DNA of 64,000 nucleotides from Flagellimonas amphidinii (GCF_013090115.1 NZ_JABFNN010000023.1:124001-188000), one strand, 5' to 3'. Numbered from the stretch's first letter, positions 8,954-18,781 are shown. Translations and numbers: made by a program. Notes: a model not told the origin generated them from the sequence alone.

Positions 8954-9811
8954 TTAAAAGATTCCTATTTTGAAGCCAGTTCTAATATAAAGATTTGACT
9001 CGTCATTCAATAAAAAAACATCCTCCTTATTATCATTTCGAAGCTTTCCTTCCTGTTCAAAAGATCTTCCTGCAAGGGCAAAAACCGACATACGCTTGGA
9101 AATCTTGTATTGATATCCCACTGCCCCCACCAATGCGGAGAGCGATATCTTTGAACCTAGTTGGTCATCTGGCAAAACAATATTGTTTTGAACATTTATA
9201 AAGTATCCATCCAATAACAATGCCATTTCCAACGAATGTTTCTTACCCATATGATATTTAAAGTTGGAACGCGGGATTCCCAAGGTATACGACCAATTGG
9301 GATGAAACTTTCTATAATAGCTAATTACGGGTAAGGGTATGGGCAATCCCGTGGTACTGTTATAGGAAAGCCCCAAAACTATTCGGAATGGCTTTTCCAC
9401 ATTGGGCTTTTCTTTCCAAAATGTGGCTGTGGCATTTAAAAAAAAGTCATCAGTAATGGTTCCGCTAACAAAGTTAGAGGCCACCCTTGGTGTTAATATG
9501 GCCAAAAAATTCCAATTTTCATTCCATTTGGTAATGAACCCCAAATTCAAATCTGCCACATGAAAACGAATCAATTCGCTCTTATCAAAAGGAAACTCTT
9601 GGGAATATCCAATATCAAACCTATTGTACTCAGCTCCAGTTATCAGATAATCTTTCTTTGCATTCAGTTTGATGGGTAGGTTGAACAACATTTTATACCG
9701 CTGTGTTTTGATACCAGTATCATTTTCTGGAATATTGAGGTATTCGAACCTAAAAATATCGGTACTTTGTGCAACAACTTGATGACAACACAAAAGTGCC
9801 AAAGATGCCAT
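8954..9811 (-). CDS. Outer-membrane beta-barrel protein, DUF6268-like
   Basis: A 285-residue protein with a signal-like N-terminus (SLALLCCHQVVAQS), then alternating polar/hydrophobic strands ending in FKIGIF, the aromatic C-terminus typical of outer-membrane barrels. It resembles the DUF6268 family of Bacteroidota. The signal peptide from ATG 9811 is short; no better ATG lies upstream before the mscS stop at 9847. Ends 9 bases before the response-regulator start, so the two are probably co-transcribed. Transported substrate unknown. Confidence 0.75.
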   Translation of the reverse strand: MASLALLCCHQVVAQSTDIFRFEYLNIPENDTGIKTQRYKMLFNLPIKLNAKKDYLITGAEYNRFDIGYSQEFPFDKSELIRFHVADLNLGFITKWNENWNFLAILTPRVASNFVSGTITDDFFLNATATFWKEKPNVEKPFRIVLGLSYNSTTGLPIPLPVISYYRKFHPNWSYTLGIPRSNFKYHMGKKHSLEMALLLDGYFINVQNNIVLPDDQLGSKISLSALVGAVGYQYKISKRMSVFALAGRSFEQEGKLRNDNKEDVFLLNDESNLYIRTGFKIGIF

Positions 9812-9846
9812 TACTCCCCAAACAATAGTATGGTATGCTACAGTTC

Positions 9847-10746
9847 TTATTGTTCCTGAGGTTTTTGCTGCTGAAATATATGCACGTCCCTTTGGGGGAA
9901 CGGAATGGTCACATTGTTCTCTTTGAACTTTTTATTGATTTGATAGCGGATATCACTTTTTATCCTTGGATCCGTAAAACTATCATTGGTAAAAAAATGG
10001 AGTGAGAACAAAAGCGCTGAATCCCCAAAGTCATCAAAAAGCACAAATGGTTTTGGATTTTTAAGTACTTTCTTCTGTTGTGCGGCCACTTCTTCCAAAA
10101 TACTTGTCACCAAATCAACATCACTCCCATAAGCCACTCCCACACTTACTTTTTCGCGAGTGGTTTTGTGGTTTTGGGTATAATTGAACATAGTATCACT
10201 AATGAACTTATGATTTGGGATAATAACCACCTTGTCATCTCGGGTAATAGCACGGGTAGTTCTTAGTTTAATTTCAAAAACCTTGCCCACTTTCCCATCT
10301 ACATCAACAATGTCACCTACTTGTAATGATTTGTCTATGATGATGAAAATACCCCCAAGAATGTCCTTGAAAAGTTCTTGCAACGCAAGTCCCAAGCCAA
10401 CAAAAAGAGCAGCTGAAGCAGTGATTATAAGGGTAATATCAATCCCTGCCGCACTTAAGGTCACCAATACAACTATCAGATAAATAACATAGTTGATGAA
10501 CTTAAAAATACTGGTGAATTTTTGTTTGTCCTCGTGCTCCATTTTGCGGGTCAACAAACGACGGAGCCATTTCATGACGAATTTTGTCACTATAAAGGCA
10601 ATAGTTACTAAAAGTAATAACCCAACCGTAAGATGTATGGATTTTTCTCCTTCGCCCAAATGGATTCCATAGTTTAAAAACTCTTTTATGGAACCCCAAA
10701 TATCTTCTTGAATAATTTCTTTTATTTCAGTGCCTTGTTCCTGCAT
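9847..10746 (-). CDS. MscS-family small-conductance mechanosensitive channel
   Basis: A 299-residue inner-membrane channel that opens under membrane tension to release solutes during osmotic downshock. Three membrane helices (about 30-55, 75-100, 105-130) precede the pore-lining TM3 (SAALFVGLGLALQELFKDI), then the beta domain (IIDKSLQVGDIVDVDGKVGKV, KLRTTRAITRDDKVVIIPNHKF). The C-terminal part matches the cytoplasmic cage domain (TIPFPQRDVHI). Six bases separate its start from the end of the ABC permease gene, so it may belong to the same transcript. Confidence 0.95.
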   Translation of the reverse strand: MQEQGTEIKEIIQEDIWGSIKEFLNYGIHLGEGEKSIHLTVGLLLLVTIAFIVTKFVMKWLRRLLTRKMEHEDKQKFTSIFKFINYVIYLIVVLVTLSAAGIDITLIITASAALFVGLGLALQELFKDILGGIFIIIDKSLQVGDIVDVDGKVGKVFEIKLRTTRAITRDDKVVIIPNHKFISDTMFNYTQNHKTTREKVSVGVAYGSDVDLVTSILEEVAAQQKKVLKNPKPFVLFDDFGDSALLFSLHFFTNDSFTDPRIKSDIRYQINKKFKENNVTIPFPQRDVHIFQQQKPQEQ

Positions 10747-10752
10747 CTGGCC

Positions 10753-12093
10753 TTAATATTTTAACCATTTGAACAATTCCTTGTACGTGGGTCTTTTTCC
10801 ATACATCAAAATCCCAACTCTATAAATTTTTGCTGCCAGAGTTACAATGGCCAAAAAAGTACCTATCAATAATGCAATGGACAACAACAACTGCCATAAA
10901 GGTACGCCTCCTTCCCCAATACCGCCTGGCAAACGCATCAACATAACTATGGGTGATGTCAGTGGAAACAACGAAAATCCTACTGCAATGGGACCATGAG
11001 GGTTACTGAAAACGGAAAAGAACCCCACGTAAATGGCCAACATCAATGGCAGAATTATAGGAAAAATAAACTGCTGCGTATCGGTTTCGTTATCCACTGC
11101 AGCACCAATGGCCGCATAAATAGAACTGTAAATTAAATACCCTAGTATAAAATAAATTAAAAAAGATCCTATCAAGAGTGCCCAGGGTATATTCAGCAGT
11201 TCTCTGGCGTAGAGCATCATTTCATCATTCATGGGCGGTGTAAGTTGAGAAACTGTATTGATTCCACCCGGCGCCATTGACGTTTCTCCTGCCAAAGCAG
11301 CTAAATCAATATCCAAAAACAATACCACTAGGAACAACAGCAATGATGCCGAGATAATCCAAATTGTAAACTGGGTAATCCCTGCCAGAGACGTCCCGAT
11401 TATTTTGCCCAGCATCAATTGAAAAGGCTTAACCGAAGAAATGATCACTTCTATTATTCGACTTGTTTTTTCCTCAATGACACTGCGCATTACAAATCCG
11501 CCGTAAATGATAATGAACATCATAATGGCATAACCAAATCCGCCACCTATAAATGCTTTGATCTCATTGATTCCCTTTATACTCTTTTCACCATCAAAAG
11601 TGGCCAAATTTATCTCAAAAGGTTTTTCTATAGCTGAAAACTGTTTTGGTGATACTCCTAACCTTTCCAATCGGTTTTGGCGCAATTGTTTCTGAAAAAT
11701 GTCCTCTAAAAGTTGAGTGGTCGTAGTATTGGGATTGTCCTTGGCATATAAAAAAGAGTTGCGGGCCACCGCTTCTTCATCAGTTCCTTTGGGAAGATGC
11801 AATAACCCATAATACCCTAAAGAGCTTGTAGAATCCTTGGCTTCTTGCAAGGTAAGGTCATCAAAATTTACATAGGAAATGTTCTCAGAAGTAACAAAAT
11901 CACCATGAAAAAAACTACTCTCATTAAGAATAGAAACTACCCTTTTTTCATTATCGTTTATTTTGGTCAGGTAAGCTATGAGTACAATCATGCCCACAAT
12001 GAGCAATGGGCTCAATATCGTCATTATAATGAATGACTTGTTCCTCACTTTTGCCAAATATTCTCTTCGTATGATCAATGGCAATTTACCCAT
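10753..12093 (-). CDS. ABC-2 type transporter permease (NatB-like)
   Basis: A 446-residue membrane subunit of an ABC-2 exporter. It begins MGKLPLIIRREYLAKVRNKSF, typical of NatB-like permeases, with one N-terminal helix, a long extracytoplasmic loop (about 50-180), and five or six C-terminal membrane helices. FVMRSVIEEKTSRIIEVIISS is the characteristic coupling region of this family. Overlaps the upstream ATPase gene by eight bases, forming a two-gene transporter. Family members export Na+, peptides or antibiotics; the substrate is not evident here. Confidence 0.92.
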   Translation of the reverse strand: MGKLPLIIRREYLAKVRNKSFIIMTILSPLLIVGMIVLIAYLTKINDNEKRVVSILNESSFFHGDFVTSENISYVNFDDLTLQEAKDSTSSLGYYGLLHLPKGTDEEAVARNSFLYAKDNPNTTTTQLLEDIFQKQLRQNRLERLGVSPKQFSAIEKPFEINLATFDGEKSIKGINEIKAFIGGGFGYAIMMFIIIYGGFVMRSVIEEKTSRIIEVIISSVKPFQLMLGKIIGTSLAGITQFTIWIISASLLLFLVVLFLDIDLAALAGETSMAPGGINTVSQLTPPMNDEMMLYARELLNIPWALLIGSFLIYFILGYLIYSSIYAAIGAAVDNETDTQQFIFPIILPLMLAIYVGFFSVFSNPHGPIAVGFSLFPLTSPIVMLMRLPGGIGEGGVPLWQLLLSIALLIGTFLAIVTLAAKIYRVGILMYGKRPTYKELFKWLKY

Positions 12094-13024
12094 GATTGTC
12101 TTTTTTATTTACGGTTTGGATAAATATGTCATTGGCAGAAGGTATGGTCTCTTCAAACCTATTGATGTTAGCTTTTCCAGACAAAATTGCCAACACTTCT
12201 GAAGTCTGGCTTGAAGGTAACTGCAATGTCAAATCCAGCTGTTTTTCTCCTTTTTCGTAATTGGAAGAAAGGATACTGAACTTATCTTTCAGTTCAGCTA
12301 AAAAAGCTTCTGTATCTTCCTCCAATTGCAGACCAACATTATAAATATTGTTCTTGTAAGCTTTCTTGATATCGGATAGTTTACCATCCAAAATTTTCTC
12401 TGATTTATGGATTAGGGCTATATACTCACACAATTCTTCCACAGACTCCATCCGATGTGTAGAGAATATAATGGACGTTCCCTTTTCCTTGAGTTGCAGG
12501 ATTTCATCTTTGATGATGTTTGCATTTATGGGGTCGAAACCACTAAAAGGCTCGTCAAAAATCAGCAATTTGGGTTCATGCAACACCGTGACTATAAACT
12601 GTATCTTTTGAGCCATTCCTTTAGAAAGCTCTTGGATTTTTTTGTTCCACCAATCTCCTATTTCCAAACGATCAAACCAATATTTGAGTCTTTTCTTGGC
12701 CTCTGCCTTTGAAAGTCCTTTGAGCTGAGCCAGATAAAGTGCCTGTTCACCTACCTTCATACTCTTATAAAGTCCACGCTCCTCTGGCAAATAACCTATT
12801 TGTGCTATATGATGAGGCGCAAGGGGTTCTCCGTTGAACAAAACCTCTCCTTCATCTTGATAGGTAATTTGGTTGATAATCCGAATAAAGGAGGTCTTTC
12901 CTGCTCCGTTGGGACCAAGGAGGCCATATATGCAATTGTTGGGTATTTCCAATGAAATGTTGCTCAGCGCAGTATAGTCTCCATAAGCTTTGGAAACATT
13001 ATTGGCAACAAGGATATGATCCAT
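12086..13024 (-). CDS. ABC transporter ATP-binding protein (NatA-like)
   Basis: A 312-residue cytoplasmic ATPase subunit. Walker A is GPNGAGKTS, the Q-loop lies before GYLPEERGLYKSM, the signature motif is the variant LSKGMAQK, Walker B is LLIFDEPFSG, and the switch histidine is in STHRMES. The C-terminal 90 residues form the accessory region seen in NatA/DrrA-like exporters. Pairs with the permease at 10753-12093. Confidence 0.95.
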   Translation of the reverse strand: MDHILVANNVSKAYGDYTALSNISLEIPNNCIYGLLGPNGAGKTSFIRIINQITYQDEGEVLFNGEPLAPHHIAQIGYLPEERGLYKSMKVGEQALYLAQLKGLSKAEAKKRLKYWFDRLEIGDWWNKKIQELSKGMAQKIQFIVTVLHEPKLLIFDEPFSGFDPINANIIKDEILQLKEKGTSIIFSTHRMESVEELCEYIALIHKSEKILDGKLSDIKKAYKNNIYNVGLQLEEDTEAFLAELKDKFSILSSNYEKGEKQLDLTLQLPSSQTSEVLAILSGKANINRFEETIPSANDIFIQTVNKKDNHG

Positions 13025-13076
13025 TTAATCTATTTTTTCAAAGATATGTATTTGCCCTATAACGCTCATATATCCA

Positions 13077-13116
13077 TAAAAACAAAACCCACCCTTAAAA
13101 AATTCAAGGATGGGAA
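13077..13116 (-). terminator. Intrinsic terminator after dnaJ
   Basis: On the minus strand CCCATCCTT (13106-13114) pairs with AAGGGTGGG (13088-13096) with one mismatch, followed by a T-rich run. It lies about 95 bases downstream of the dnaJ stop and separates grpE-dnaJ from the ABC transporter genes. Confidence 0.75.
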
Positions 13117-13208
13117 AAAAATTGCTATGAAAAAGAAAATTAGATATTGGTTACCCAACATCAGTTCCAAATATACGTTTTTTATTTAAACAGAAAGTCT
13201 TTTTATGC

Positions 13209-14327
13209 TTAGGAAAACATATCCTTTACCTTTTCAAAAAAGGACTTATCTGATTTTTCGGGCTTTGGAATAAAATTTTCATCTGTCTGCATGCGTTCAA
13301 AAAATTCTTTCTGCTCCCTGCTCAAGGTTTTTGGGGTCCATACGTTCACGTGAACCAGTAAATCACCGCTACCATAGCCATTTAAACTTGAGATTCCTTT
13401 ACCTCTCAATCTCAAGATTTTCCCAGATTGAATTCCAGGCTCCAATTTAATACGAACCTTACCTCCAACTGCATCTATTTCTTTGGAACTACCCAAAACC
13501 GCTTCTGAAATACTTATATAAAGGTCATAATGCAGATTGTCACCTTCTCTTTTCAGGGTTTCATGTTCAACAGTCTCTATAGCCACCAACAAATCACCTG
13601 CTATTCCGTTGCCAGGTGCTGCATTTCCTTTTCCAGAAACTTTCAATTGCATTCCATCCTCCACTCCTGGCGGAATCTTTATAGAAACTGTTTCTTCTTG
13701 TACTATAAACCCTTGAGCATCCGCCCCAGAAGGTTTTTTATCTATTGTTTGACCTGAGCCTCCACAAGTGGTACAGGTAGTAGCCGTTTGCATTCTACCT
13801 AAAATAGTGTTGGTAATTTTGGTGATTTGACCTGTACCGTTACAAGTTGGACAGGTTTTATACGTAACACCATCAGCCTGAATCTTTCTTCTGACCTTTA
13901 CCTTCTTTTCAACCCCATTGGCAATCTCCTCCAAGGTAAGTTTTACTCTAATACGGAGATTACTTCCTTTGACACGTCGCTGACCACCACCGCCAAATCC
14001 ACCAAAACCGCTAAATCCGCCACCGAAAGCACTTCCAAAGATATCTCCAAACTGGCTGAAGATATCATCCATGTTCATACCTCCACCGCCAAATCCGGCA
14101 CCGCCTTCAAAGGCTGCATGACCAAATTGATCGTATTTGGCACGTTTATCTGGGTCGCTCAATATTTCATAGGCTTCAGCAGCCTTTTTAAACATTTCCT
14201 CTGCTTTGGCATCACCTGGATTTTTATCCGGGTGGTATTCAATGGCCTTTTTTCTATAGGCCTTTTTGATTTCTGCAGCGGATGCCCCCTTGGAAACGCC
14301 CAATATTTCGTAATAATCCTCCTTCAT
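13209..14327 (-). CDS. dnaJ: Chaperone DnaJ with a reduced zinc-finger domain
   Basis: Hsp40 co-chaperone that delivers substrates to DnaK and stimulates its ATPase. The J domain (about 1-70) has the HPD motif in [11 protein letters not shown] Gly/Phe-rich region (about 75-120) follows, then a cysteine-rich domain and two C-terminal beta domains. Only two CxxCxGxG repeats are visible (CPTCNGTG and CTTCGGSG) instead of four, so at most one zinc site is possible. I believe this reduced form recurs in Flavobacteriia. Lies 6 bases after grpE in the same transcript; dnaK is not in the window. Confidence 0.96.
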   Translation of the reverse strand: MKEDYYEILGVSKGASAAEIKKAYRKKAIEYHPDKNPGDAKAEEMFKKAAEAYEILSDPDKRAKYDQFGHAAFEGGAGFGGGGMNMDDIFSQFGDIFGSAFGGGFSGFGGFGGGGQRRVKGSNLRIRVKLTLEEIANGVEKKVKVRRKIQADGVTYKTCPTCNGTGQITKITNTILGRMQTATTCTTCGGSGQTIDKKPSGADAQGFIVQEETVSIKIPPGVEDGMQLKVSGKGNAAPGNGIAGDLLVAIETVEHETLKREGDNLHYDLYISISEAVLGSSKEIDAVGGKVRIKLEPGIQSGKILRLRGKGISSLNGYGSGDLLVHVNVWTPKTLSREQKEFFERMQTDENFIPKPEKSDKSFFEKVKDMFS

Positions 14328-14333
14328 ATAGAC

Positions 14334-14906
14334 TTAGTTGCCTACGACCACCTTAGGGTGTCGTATAATGCGATCTCCAAGTTTGAATCCCTTCTCGACC
14401 ACATCTATGATTTTTCCTTTCATTTTTTTGTCTGGAGCAGGAATTTGGGTAATGGCGTCATGCACTTCTGCATCAAATACGTCTCCTTCCCCTACCTCTA
14501 TCTGTTCCAGTCCTTTGTTCTTCAAAGTTTCCTTGAACTTATTATTGATGAGCTCTACTCCCTTGAACATTTCTTTATCTTCTGATTTGGAAAGCTCTTT
14601 CAGGGCTCTATCAAAATCATCCAATACAGGCAACAAAGCAACCATTACTTCTTGACCTGCAGTCTTGAAGAGTTCCATTCGTTCTTTAGAAGTTCTTTTC
14701 TTGAAATTTTCAAACTCCGCAAAAAGACGTAAAAACTTGTCCTTTTCCTTGGCCAAATCCTCACGCAATTGGTCTTCTTCAGAAACTTTTTCTCCTAAAG
14801 CATCGGTTCCATTACCTTCCGTTTCATCGCTCATTTCAGGATTTTCATTAGCAGAAACATCTTTTAGCTCCTCTTCCATTTCCTCAACCTTACTTTTCTT
14901 GCTCAT
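14334..14906 (-). CDS. grpE: GrpE nucleotide exchange factor
   Basis: A 190-residue DnaK nucleotide exchange factor. The acidic N-terminal tail (about 1-45) is followed by the long coiled-coil dimerisation helix (DKFLRLFAEFENFKKRTSKE, about 60-100) and the C-terminal beta domain (EVHDAITQIP, VVEKGFKLGDRIIRHPKVVV), which matches the GrpE signature. First gene of a grpE-dnaJ operon. Confidence 0.97.
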   Translation of the reverse strand: MSKKSKVEEMEEELKDVSANENPEMSDETEGNGTDALGEKVSEEDQLREDLAKEKDKFLRLFAEFENFKKRTSKERMELFKTAGQEVMVALLPVLDDFDRALKELSKSEDKEMFKGVELINNKFKETLKNKGLEQIEVGEGDVFDAEVHDAITQIPAPDKKMKGKIIDVVEKGFKLGDRIIRHPKVVVGN

Positions 14907-15034
14907 AAACGTTTATTTAATTTCTTTTTTGAAGTGGCAAAAGTACTGCCATTTGTCTAAAAATGTCAAAATGTCACAGTAAAACATAAAAAATCCGCTT
15001 TCAGCAGATATTATTTTTCTAAAAAGGAAAGAAA

Positions 15035-15994
15035 TTAAACCAATTCGTTCTTTAGGGGTGCTTTTGAGAATTCACCATTCTCCCTTTTGGAATAGAGGTT
15101 TTCCAACGCCAAACCTATATTGGGGTAAAGGAAATTAAATCCTTTCTTTTCAATTTTTTTACTGCTCACCCTTTGACTGGCAAATAGCAAATATGACATT
15201 TCACCCAGTATTGCGCTTAAAATGAACTTGGGCACATTCGGCAATAAAATAGGTCGATTGAGAACCTTGCCCAATTGCCTGGTAAGTTTTGCATTGGTGA
15301 CTGGGTTAGGAGAAACCCCGTTGAATGTTCCTTTGAGCCTATTCATAAGAATATAGACAAATAATTGGGCCAAATCTTCAATATGTATCCAAGATTGCCA
15401 TTGCTTTCCTGAACCCAAAGGCGCTCCAACAAAGTTTTTTACGGGTTTGGCTATTTTGGGCAGTGCACCTCCTTCAGCAGATAATACAATTCCTATCCTT
15501 ACTTTTGCAACTAGAAGGTTAAAATCTTTAAAAGTATCTATGCTATTTTCCCATTTTTTGACCACTTCCCCAATAAAACTATCGTCTACAGATTTTTCAC
15601 TTTCCTCATAATAATGGGTTTGTGAATTTGGGTAAATCCCAATAGCGGAAGCGGATATAAATGAAGATACTTGAGAAGAATCAATCTTTCGAAGCCCATT
15701 GTAAAGGGTTGTTAAACTATTGATTCGACTATTCAACACATTTTGCTTATAGTCATCTGTCCAACGTTTGGCAATTGGAGAACCGGCCAAGTTTATTACA
15801 GCCCCCACGTTGGCAAAACACTCCAAATCAATTTCATTTTCGGCTGGATTCCAGTAAAAACCTTGAAAATCTTCGCCGGAAACAATCTTTTCCTTGTTGG
15901 TGGTCAAATAGTTGACAGAAATTCCCCTCTCATGCAGAATTTTGGTAATAGCCTTGCCCACTAAACCAGTAGCTCCTGTTATCAACACCTTCAT
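15035..15994 (-). CDS. NAD(P)-binding epimerase-like protein, TIGR01777 family (YfcH-like)
   Basis: An extended SDR/epimerase-fold protein. The start at 15994 (MKVLITGATGLVGKAI) places the Rossmann glycine motif at residues about 6-12; an ATG six codons upstream exists but adds residues not usual in the family. INLAGSPIAKRWTDDYK and SASAIGIYP are diagnostic of TIGR01777 proteins, and VNFVGAPLGSGKQWQSWIHIEDL is the family's conserved central block. Enzymatic function is unproven. No clear operon partner. Confidence 0.92.
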   Translation of the reverse strand: MKVLITGATGLVGKAITKILHERGISVNYLTTNKEKIVSGEDFQGFYWNPAENEIDLECFANVGAVINLAGSPIAKRWTDDYKQNVLNSRINSLTTLYNGLRKIDSSQVSSFISASAIGIYPNSQTHYYEESEKSVDDSFIGEVVKKWENSIDTFKDFNLLVAKVRIGIVLSAEGGALPKIAKPVKNFVGAPLGSGKQWQSWIHIEDLAQLFVYILMNRLKGTFNGVSPNPVTNAKLTRQLGKVLNRPILLPNVPKFILSAILGEMSYLLFASQRVSSKKIEKKGFNFLYPNIGLALENLYSKRENGEFSKAPLKNELV

Positions 15995-16127
15995 ACAATC
16001 ATTTTTATCCAAATTTAGCGGTTTAAGTCCCTGTTTTTGAGACGTTAATTTAGGTTTAACACAAATGTTTAAAGTTTAATCTTTTTTATGTTAATGTAAT
16101 GTGCCAAGTTAACAGTTCCTTTGTAAA

Positions 16128-16793
16128 TCATTCCATTTTGGTGGCTCTAAGCATTTCTCGCTTCCCCGGAGGCCCTGGCAGTCTTTCCACAGTAAACCCT
16201 ACCGACTGTAGCGCCCTACGAACACTGCCTTTCGCAGAATATGTCACCAAAACGCCTTCGCTCTTGAGCGCCAGATACATTTTTGAAAAAATTTCCTCCG
16301 TCCATAATTCAGGTTGCACTCGAGCCCCAAAAGCATCAAAATAAATAAGGTTGAACAAATTCTCATCACAAATTTCCTTGAAATCTTTCTTTTGTTTAAT
16401 CAATGTAAAGTTTTCAGAAATAGGGATTTCTTTCTCCCAAGGTGAAATATGCATCAATTCCTCAATACTTTTGCAATCCTTCAATCCCAATTGCGAACAA
16501 TAATCCAATTCATGCATTTCCGATATGGAAACAGGATAAGCCTCTACCCCAACATAGTTGACCGTCAATCCCAATTTTTCCGATTCTTTTACTGTTATAA
16601 GTGCATTAAGTCCTGTACCAAAACCTATTTCCAACAAGTTGACATGTGTATTTGTAAACTGCTTTAAGCCATGTTCAATAAAGACATGATAAGCTTCTTG
16701 CACAGCACCGTGTTTGGAATGATATTGCTCATTCCACCCCTCCAATTGTATCGTTTTGGAGCCATCTGCCGTGGTGATAATCTTTCTTTTCAA
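16128..16793 (-). CDS. mnmD: tRNA 5-methylaminomethyl-2-thiouridine methyltransferase MnmD
   Basis: Stand-alone version of the MnmC methyltransferase domain, which finishes the mnm5s2U34 wobble modification of tRNAs by SAM-dependent methylation. A 221-residue protein with the N-terminal SKHGAVQEAYHVFIEHG block, SAM motif LEIGFGTGLNAL, catalytic/structural YFDAFGARVQPELWT, and the C-terminal YSAKGSVRRAL...GFTVERLPGPPGKREML, all typical of the family. No FAD-oxidase MnmC2 domain is fused to it. Confidence 0.94.
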   Translation of the reverse strand: MKRKIITTADGSKTIQLEGWNEQYHSKHGAVQEAYHVFIEHGLKQFTNTHVNLLEIGFGTGLNALITVKESEKLGLTVNYVGVEAYPVSISEMHELDYCSQLGLKDCKSIEELMHISPWEKEIPISENFTLIKQKKDFKEICDENLFNLIYFDAFGARVQPELWTEEIFSKMYLALKSEGVLVTYSAKGSVRRALQSVGFTVERLPGPPGKREMLRATKME

Positions 16794-16987
16794 ATTATTG
16801 ACAATTTTTCTTTTGAGAATTAGCCATAGAAACCATTTATTCGTTGTAGTTGAGGCATCAAAACTGTTAAATCACTTCAAGAATATGAAAATTCTAAAAT
16901 TTCAATACAAAACTGTATAATTTTAGTTTAAAAGTATGCGGTGCTCTGGCTTATTGTGTACTTTTATTTGTTCAAATTCTTTTAAAA

Positions 16988-18055
16988 ATGGAAACAGTGG
17001 CGAATACTTTGGTCGTTGAGAAAGCAAAAACTTCCAAAATCCATGAAGTGGATTTTGACAATCTTGCATTTGGAAGCACTTATACGGACCATATGTTGGT
17101 CTGTGATTATGCCGATGGGGAATGGAAAGCTCCAAAAATTATTCCATATCAACCTATTAGTCTAGATCCTTCTGCCAAGATATTCCATTATGGTCAGTCT
17201 GTGTTTGAAGGAATGAAGGCTTACAAGGATGAGAATGGCGGAGTTTGGCTTTTTAGACCCTTGGAAAACTTCAAAAGATTGAATAAATCATCCAAAAGAT
17301 TGGCAATCCCCGAACTTCCTGAAGCAGTTTTCATGGAAGGGCTAACGGCCTTGCTACAATTGGAAAAAGATTGGGTTCCTCAAAATCCAGGGAGTTCCTT
17401 ATACATACGTCCTTTTATTTTTGCTTCTGGTAATGGATTCCATGCTTCACCAGCAGATGAATACAAATTTATAATCGCCTGCGCACCCTCTGGAGCTTAT
17501 TTTTCCGGAAAAGTCAAAGTGCTGATTGAGGAAACGTATTCTCGAGCGGCCAATGGGGGTGTTGGATATGCAAAAGCCGGCGGAAACTATGCTGGACAAT
17601 TCTACCCTACCCAACTGGCTGTAGAAAAAGGGTATCAACAGGTTATCTGGACAGATGACAACACCCATGAATTTATTGAAGAAGCTGGCGCCATGAACGT
17701 CTTTGTTAGAATCAATGACACTTTGATCACAGCTCCTACCAATGATCGCATTCTTGATGGAATTACTAGAAAAAGCATATTGGACATTGCCAAAGATCAA
17801 GGAATAGCTACTGAGGTTCGCAAGGTATCAGTGCATGAAGTGGTTGAAGCTGCTAAAAACGACAGCCTCAAGGAAATGTTTGGAGCCGGTACTGCTGCAG
17901 TGGTTTCTCCAATAGCTGGTTTTGGTTATAATGGTACAGATTATGATCTTCCAGAACTCGAGAACAGCTATGCATCATTGTTAAAACAAACAATTACAGA
18001 TATTCAATATAACCGAGCCGAAGATAAATTCGGGTGGCGTTTTAAAGTAATCTAA
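16988..18055 (+). CDS. ilvE: Branched-chain amino acid aminotransferase (type II BCAT)
   Basis: PLP enzyme that interconverts Leu, Ile and Val with their 2-oxo acids. It has 355 residues, the length of the large BCAT form. Visible are HYGQSVFEGMKAYKDENGGVWLFRP near residues 65-90, YIRPFIFASG, the PLP-lysine region YAKAGGNYAGQ, and EEAGAMNVFV with TPTNDRILDGITR-like APTNDRILDGITR. Monocistronic: it is followed directly by an intrinsic terminator shared with the convergent gene. Confidence 0.96.
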   Translation: METVANTLVVEKAKTSKIHEVDFDNLAFGSTYTDHMLVCDYADGEWKAPKIIPYQPISLDPSAKIFHYGQSVFEGMKAYKDENGGVWLFRPLENFKRLNKSSKRLAIPELPEAVFMEGLTALLQLEKDWVPQNPGSSLYIRPFIFASGNGFHASPADEYKFIIACAPSGAYFSGKVKVLIEETYSRAANGGVGYAKAGGNYAGQFYPTQLAVEKGYQQVIWTDDNTHEFIEEAGAMNVFVRINDTLITAPTNDRILDGITRKSILDIAKDQGIATEVRKVSVHEVVEAAKNDSLKEMFGAGTAAVVSPIAGFGYNGTDYDLPELENSYASLLKQTITDIQYNRAEDKFGWRFKVI

Positions 18056-18086
18056 AAATAAAAAAAGCACCTAAAGGTGCTTTTTT
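18056..18086. terminator. Terminator between ilvE and the convergent pyrophosphohydrolase gene
   Basis: AAAAAAGCACC-TAAA-GGTGCTTTTTTT hairpin (about 18061-18087) with A run on the left and T run on the right, usable in both directions. Confidence 0.85.
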
Positions 18087-18472
18087 TATTTGTCCATAAT
18101 CGATTTTATATTGGGCTTAAAGTAATTTGGTCCTTTGAGCACTTTACCATCCTCACGATATATTGGCTTTCCATCTGCTCCAAGTTTACTCATATTACTT
18201 CGTTGAATTTCTTCAAAAACTTCTTCGATTTTATATTGCATTCCATGCTCCAAGATGGTTCCGCAAAGAATATAGAGCATGTCACCTAGAGCATCTACCA
18301 CCTCTACAAGATCACCATTGTTGGCAGCTTCCAAGTACTCCTTATTCTCCTCATCCATAAGATTGAAGCGCAATAAGTTCTTGCCCTTTCCCAAATCTGC
18401 TTTGGGTTCTTGTAAAACTCCCAGTCCAAAAGAATTGTGGAATAGTTCCACGGCTTTTATTTTGCTTTTCAT
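18086..18472 (-). CDS. All-alpha NTP pyrophosphohydrolase-like protein (MazG/PRA-PH type)
   Basis: A 128-residue all-helical nucleoside triphosphate pyrophosphohydrolase-like protein. The metal-binding pattern is visible in the helices DEENKEYLEA (E-E-x-x-E) and EVVDALGDMLYIL (D-x-x-x-D). It would hydrolyse a nucleotide to a monophosphate and pyrophosphate, a house-cleaning role. Divergent from the small membrane gene at 18512. The precise substrate is not deducible. Confidence 0.85.
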   Translation of the reverse strand: MKSKIKAVELFHNSFGLGVLQEPKADLGKGKNLLRFNLMDEENKEYLEAANNGDLVEVVDALGDMLYILCGTILEHGMQYKIEEVFEEIQRSNMSKLGADGKPIYREDGKVLKGPNYFKPNIKSIMDK

Positions 18473-18488
18473 TGCACTTATTTTGATT

Positions 18489-18496
18489 TAGTTTTG
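18489..18496 (+). promoter_or_regulatory. Bacteroidota-type -7 promoter element (TAGTTTTG)
   Basis: Matches the TAnnTTTG consensus and sits 16 bases before the start codon at 18512. No well-spaced TTG -33 element is seen, so this is a weak call. Confidence 0.35.
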
Positions 18497-18511
18497 CTAA
18501 AAATATAAAAT

Positions 18512-18700
18512 ATGTTCAGCACCGGACAGTTAATTTTTGCCGCTCTTTTTTTTGTGATTTTTGTGCTTATTATAGCAATGTCTTATAAAAAGGATAAAAA
18601 AATGCATACAAAAAACTACAAAGGGGTAAAATGGATTATGGTTTCTTTTGTCTCCTTCATAATAATTCTATTTATTATTAAATACTTTCTCAAAAATTAA
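18512..18700 (+). CDS. Small two-helix membrane protein
   Basis: A 62-residue protein with two predicted membrane helices (about 6-25 and 43-60) separated by a very basic loop (SYKKDKKMHTKNYKG). Too short for a catalytic domain; no family recognised. The composition and clean ATG make it a plausible real gene. It heads a run of small plus-strand membrane-protein genes ending with crcB. Confidence 0.65.
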   Translation: MFSTGQLIFAALFFVIFVLIIAMSYKKDKKMHTKNYKGVKWIMVSFVSFIIILFIIKYFLKN

Positions 18701-18781
18701 CATCAGTTTTGACTACACCACAAAAATTGATGTTTTTACAACTTTAAGTCGAATAGAATTCGTATCGCATAGGAAAAGACG

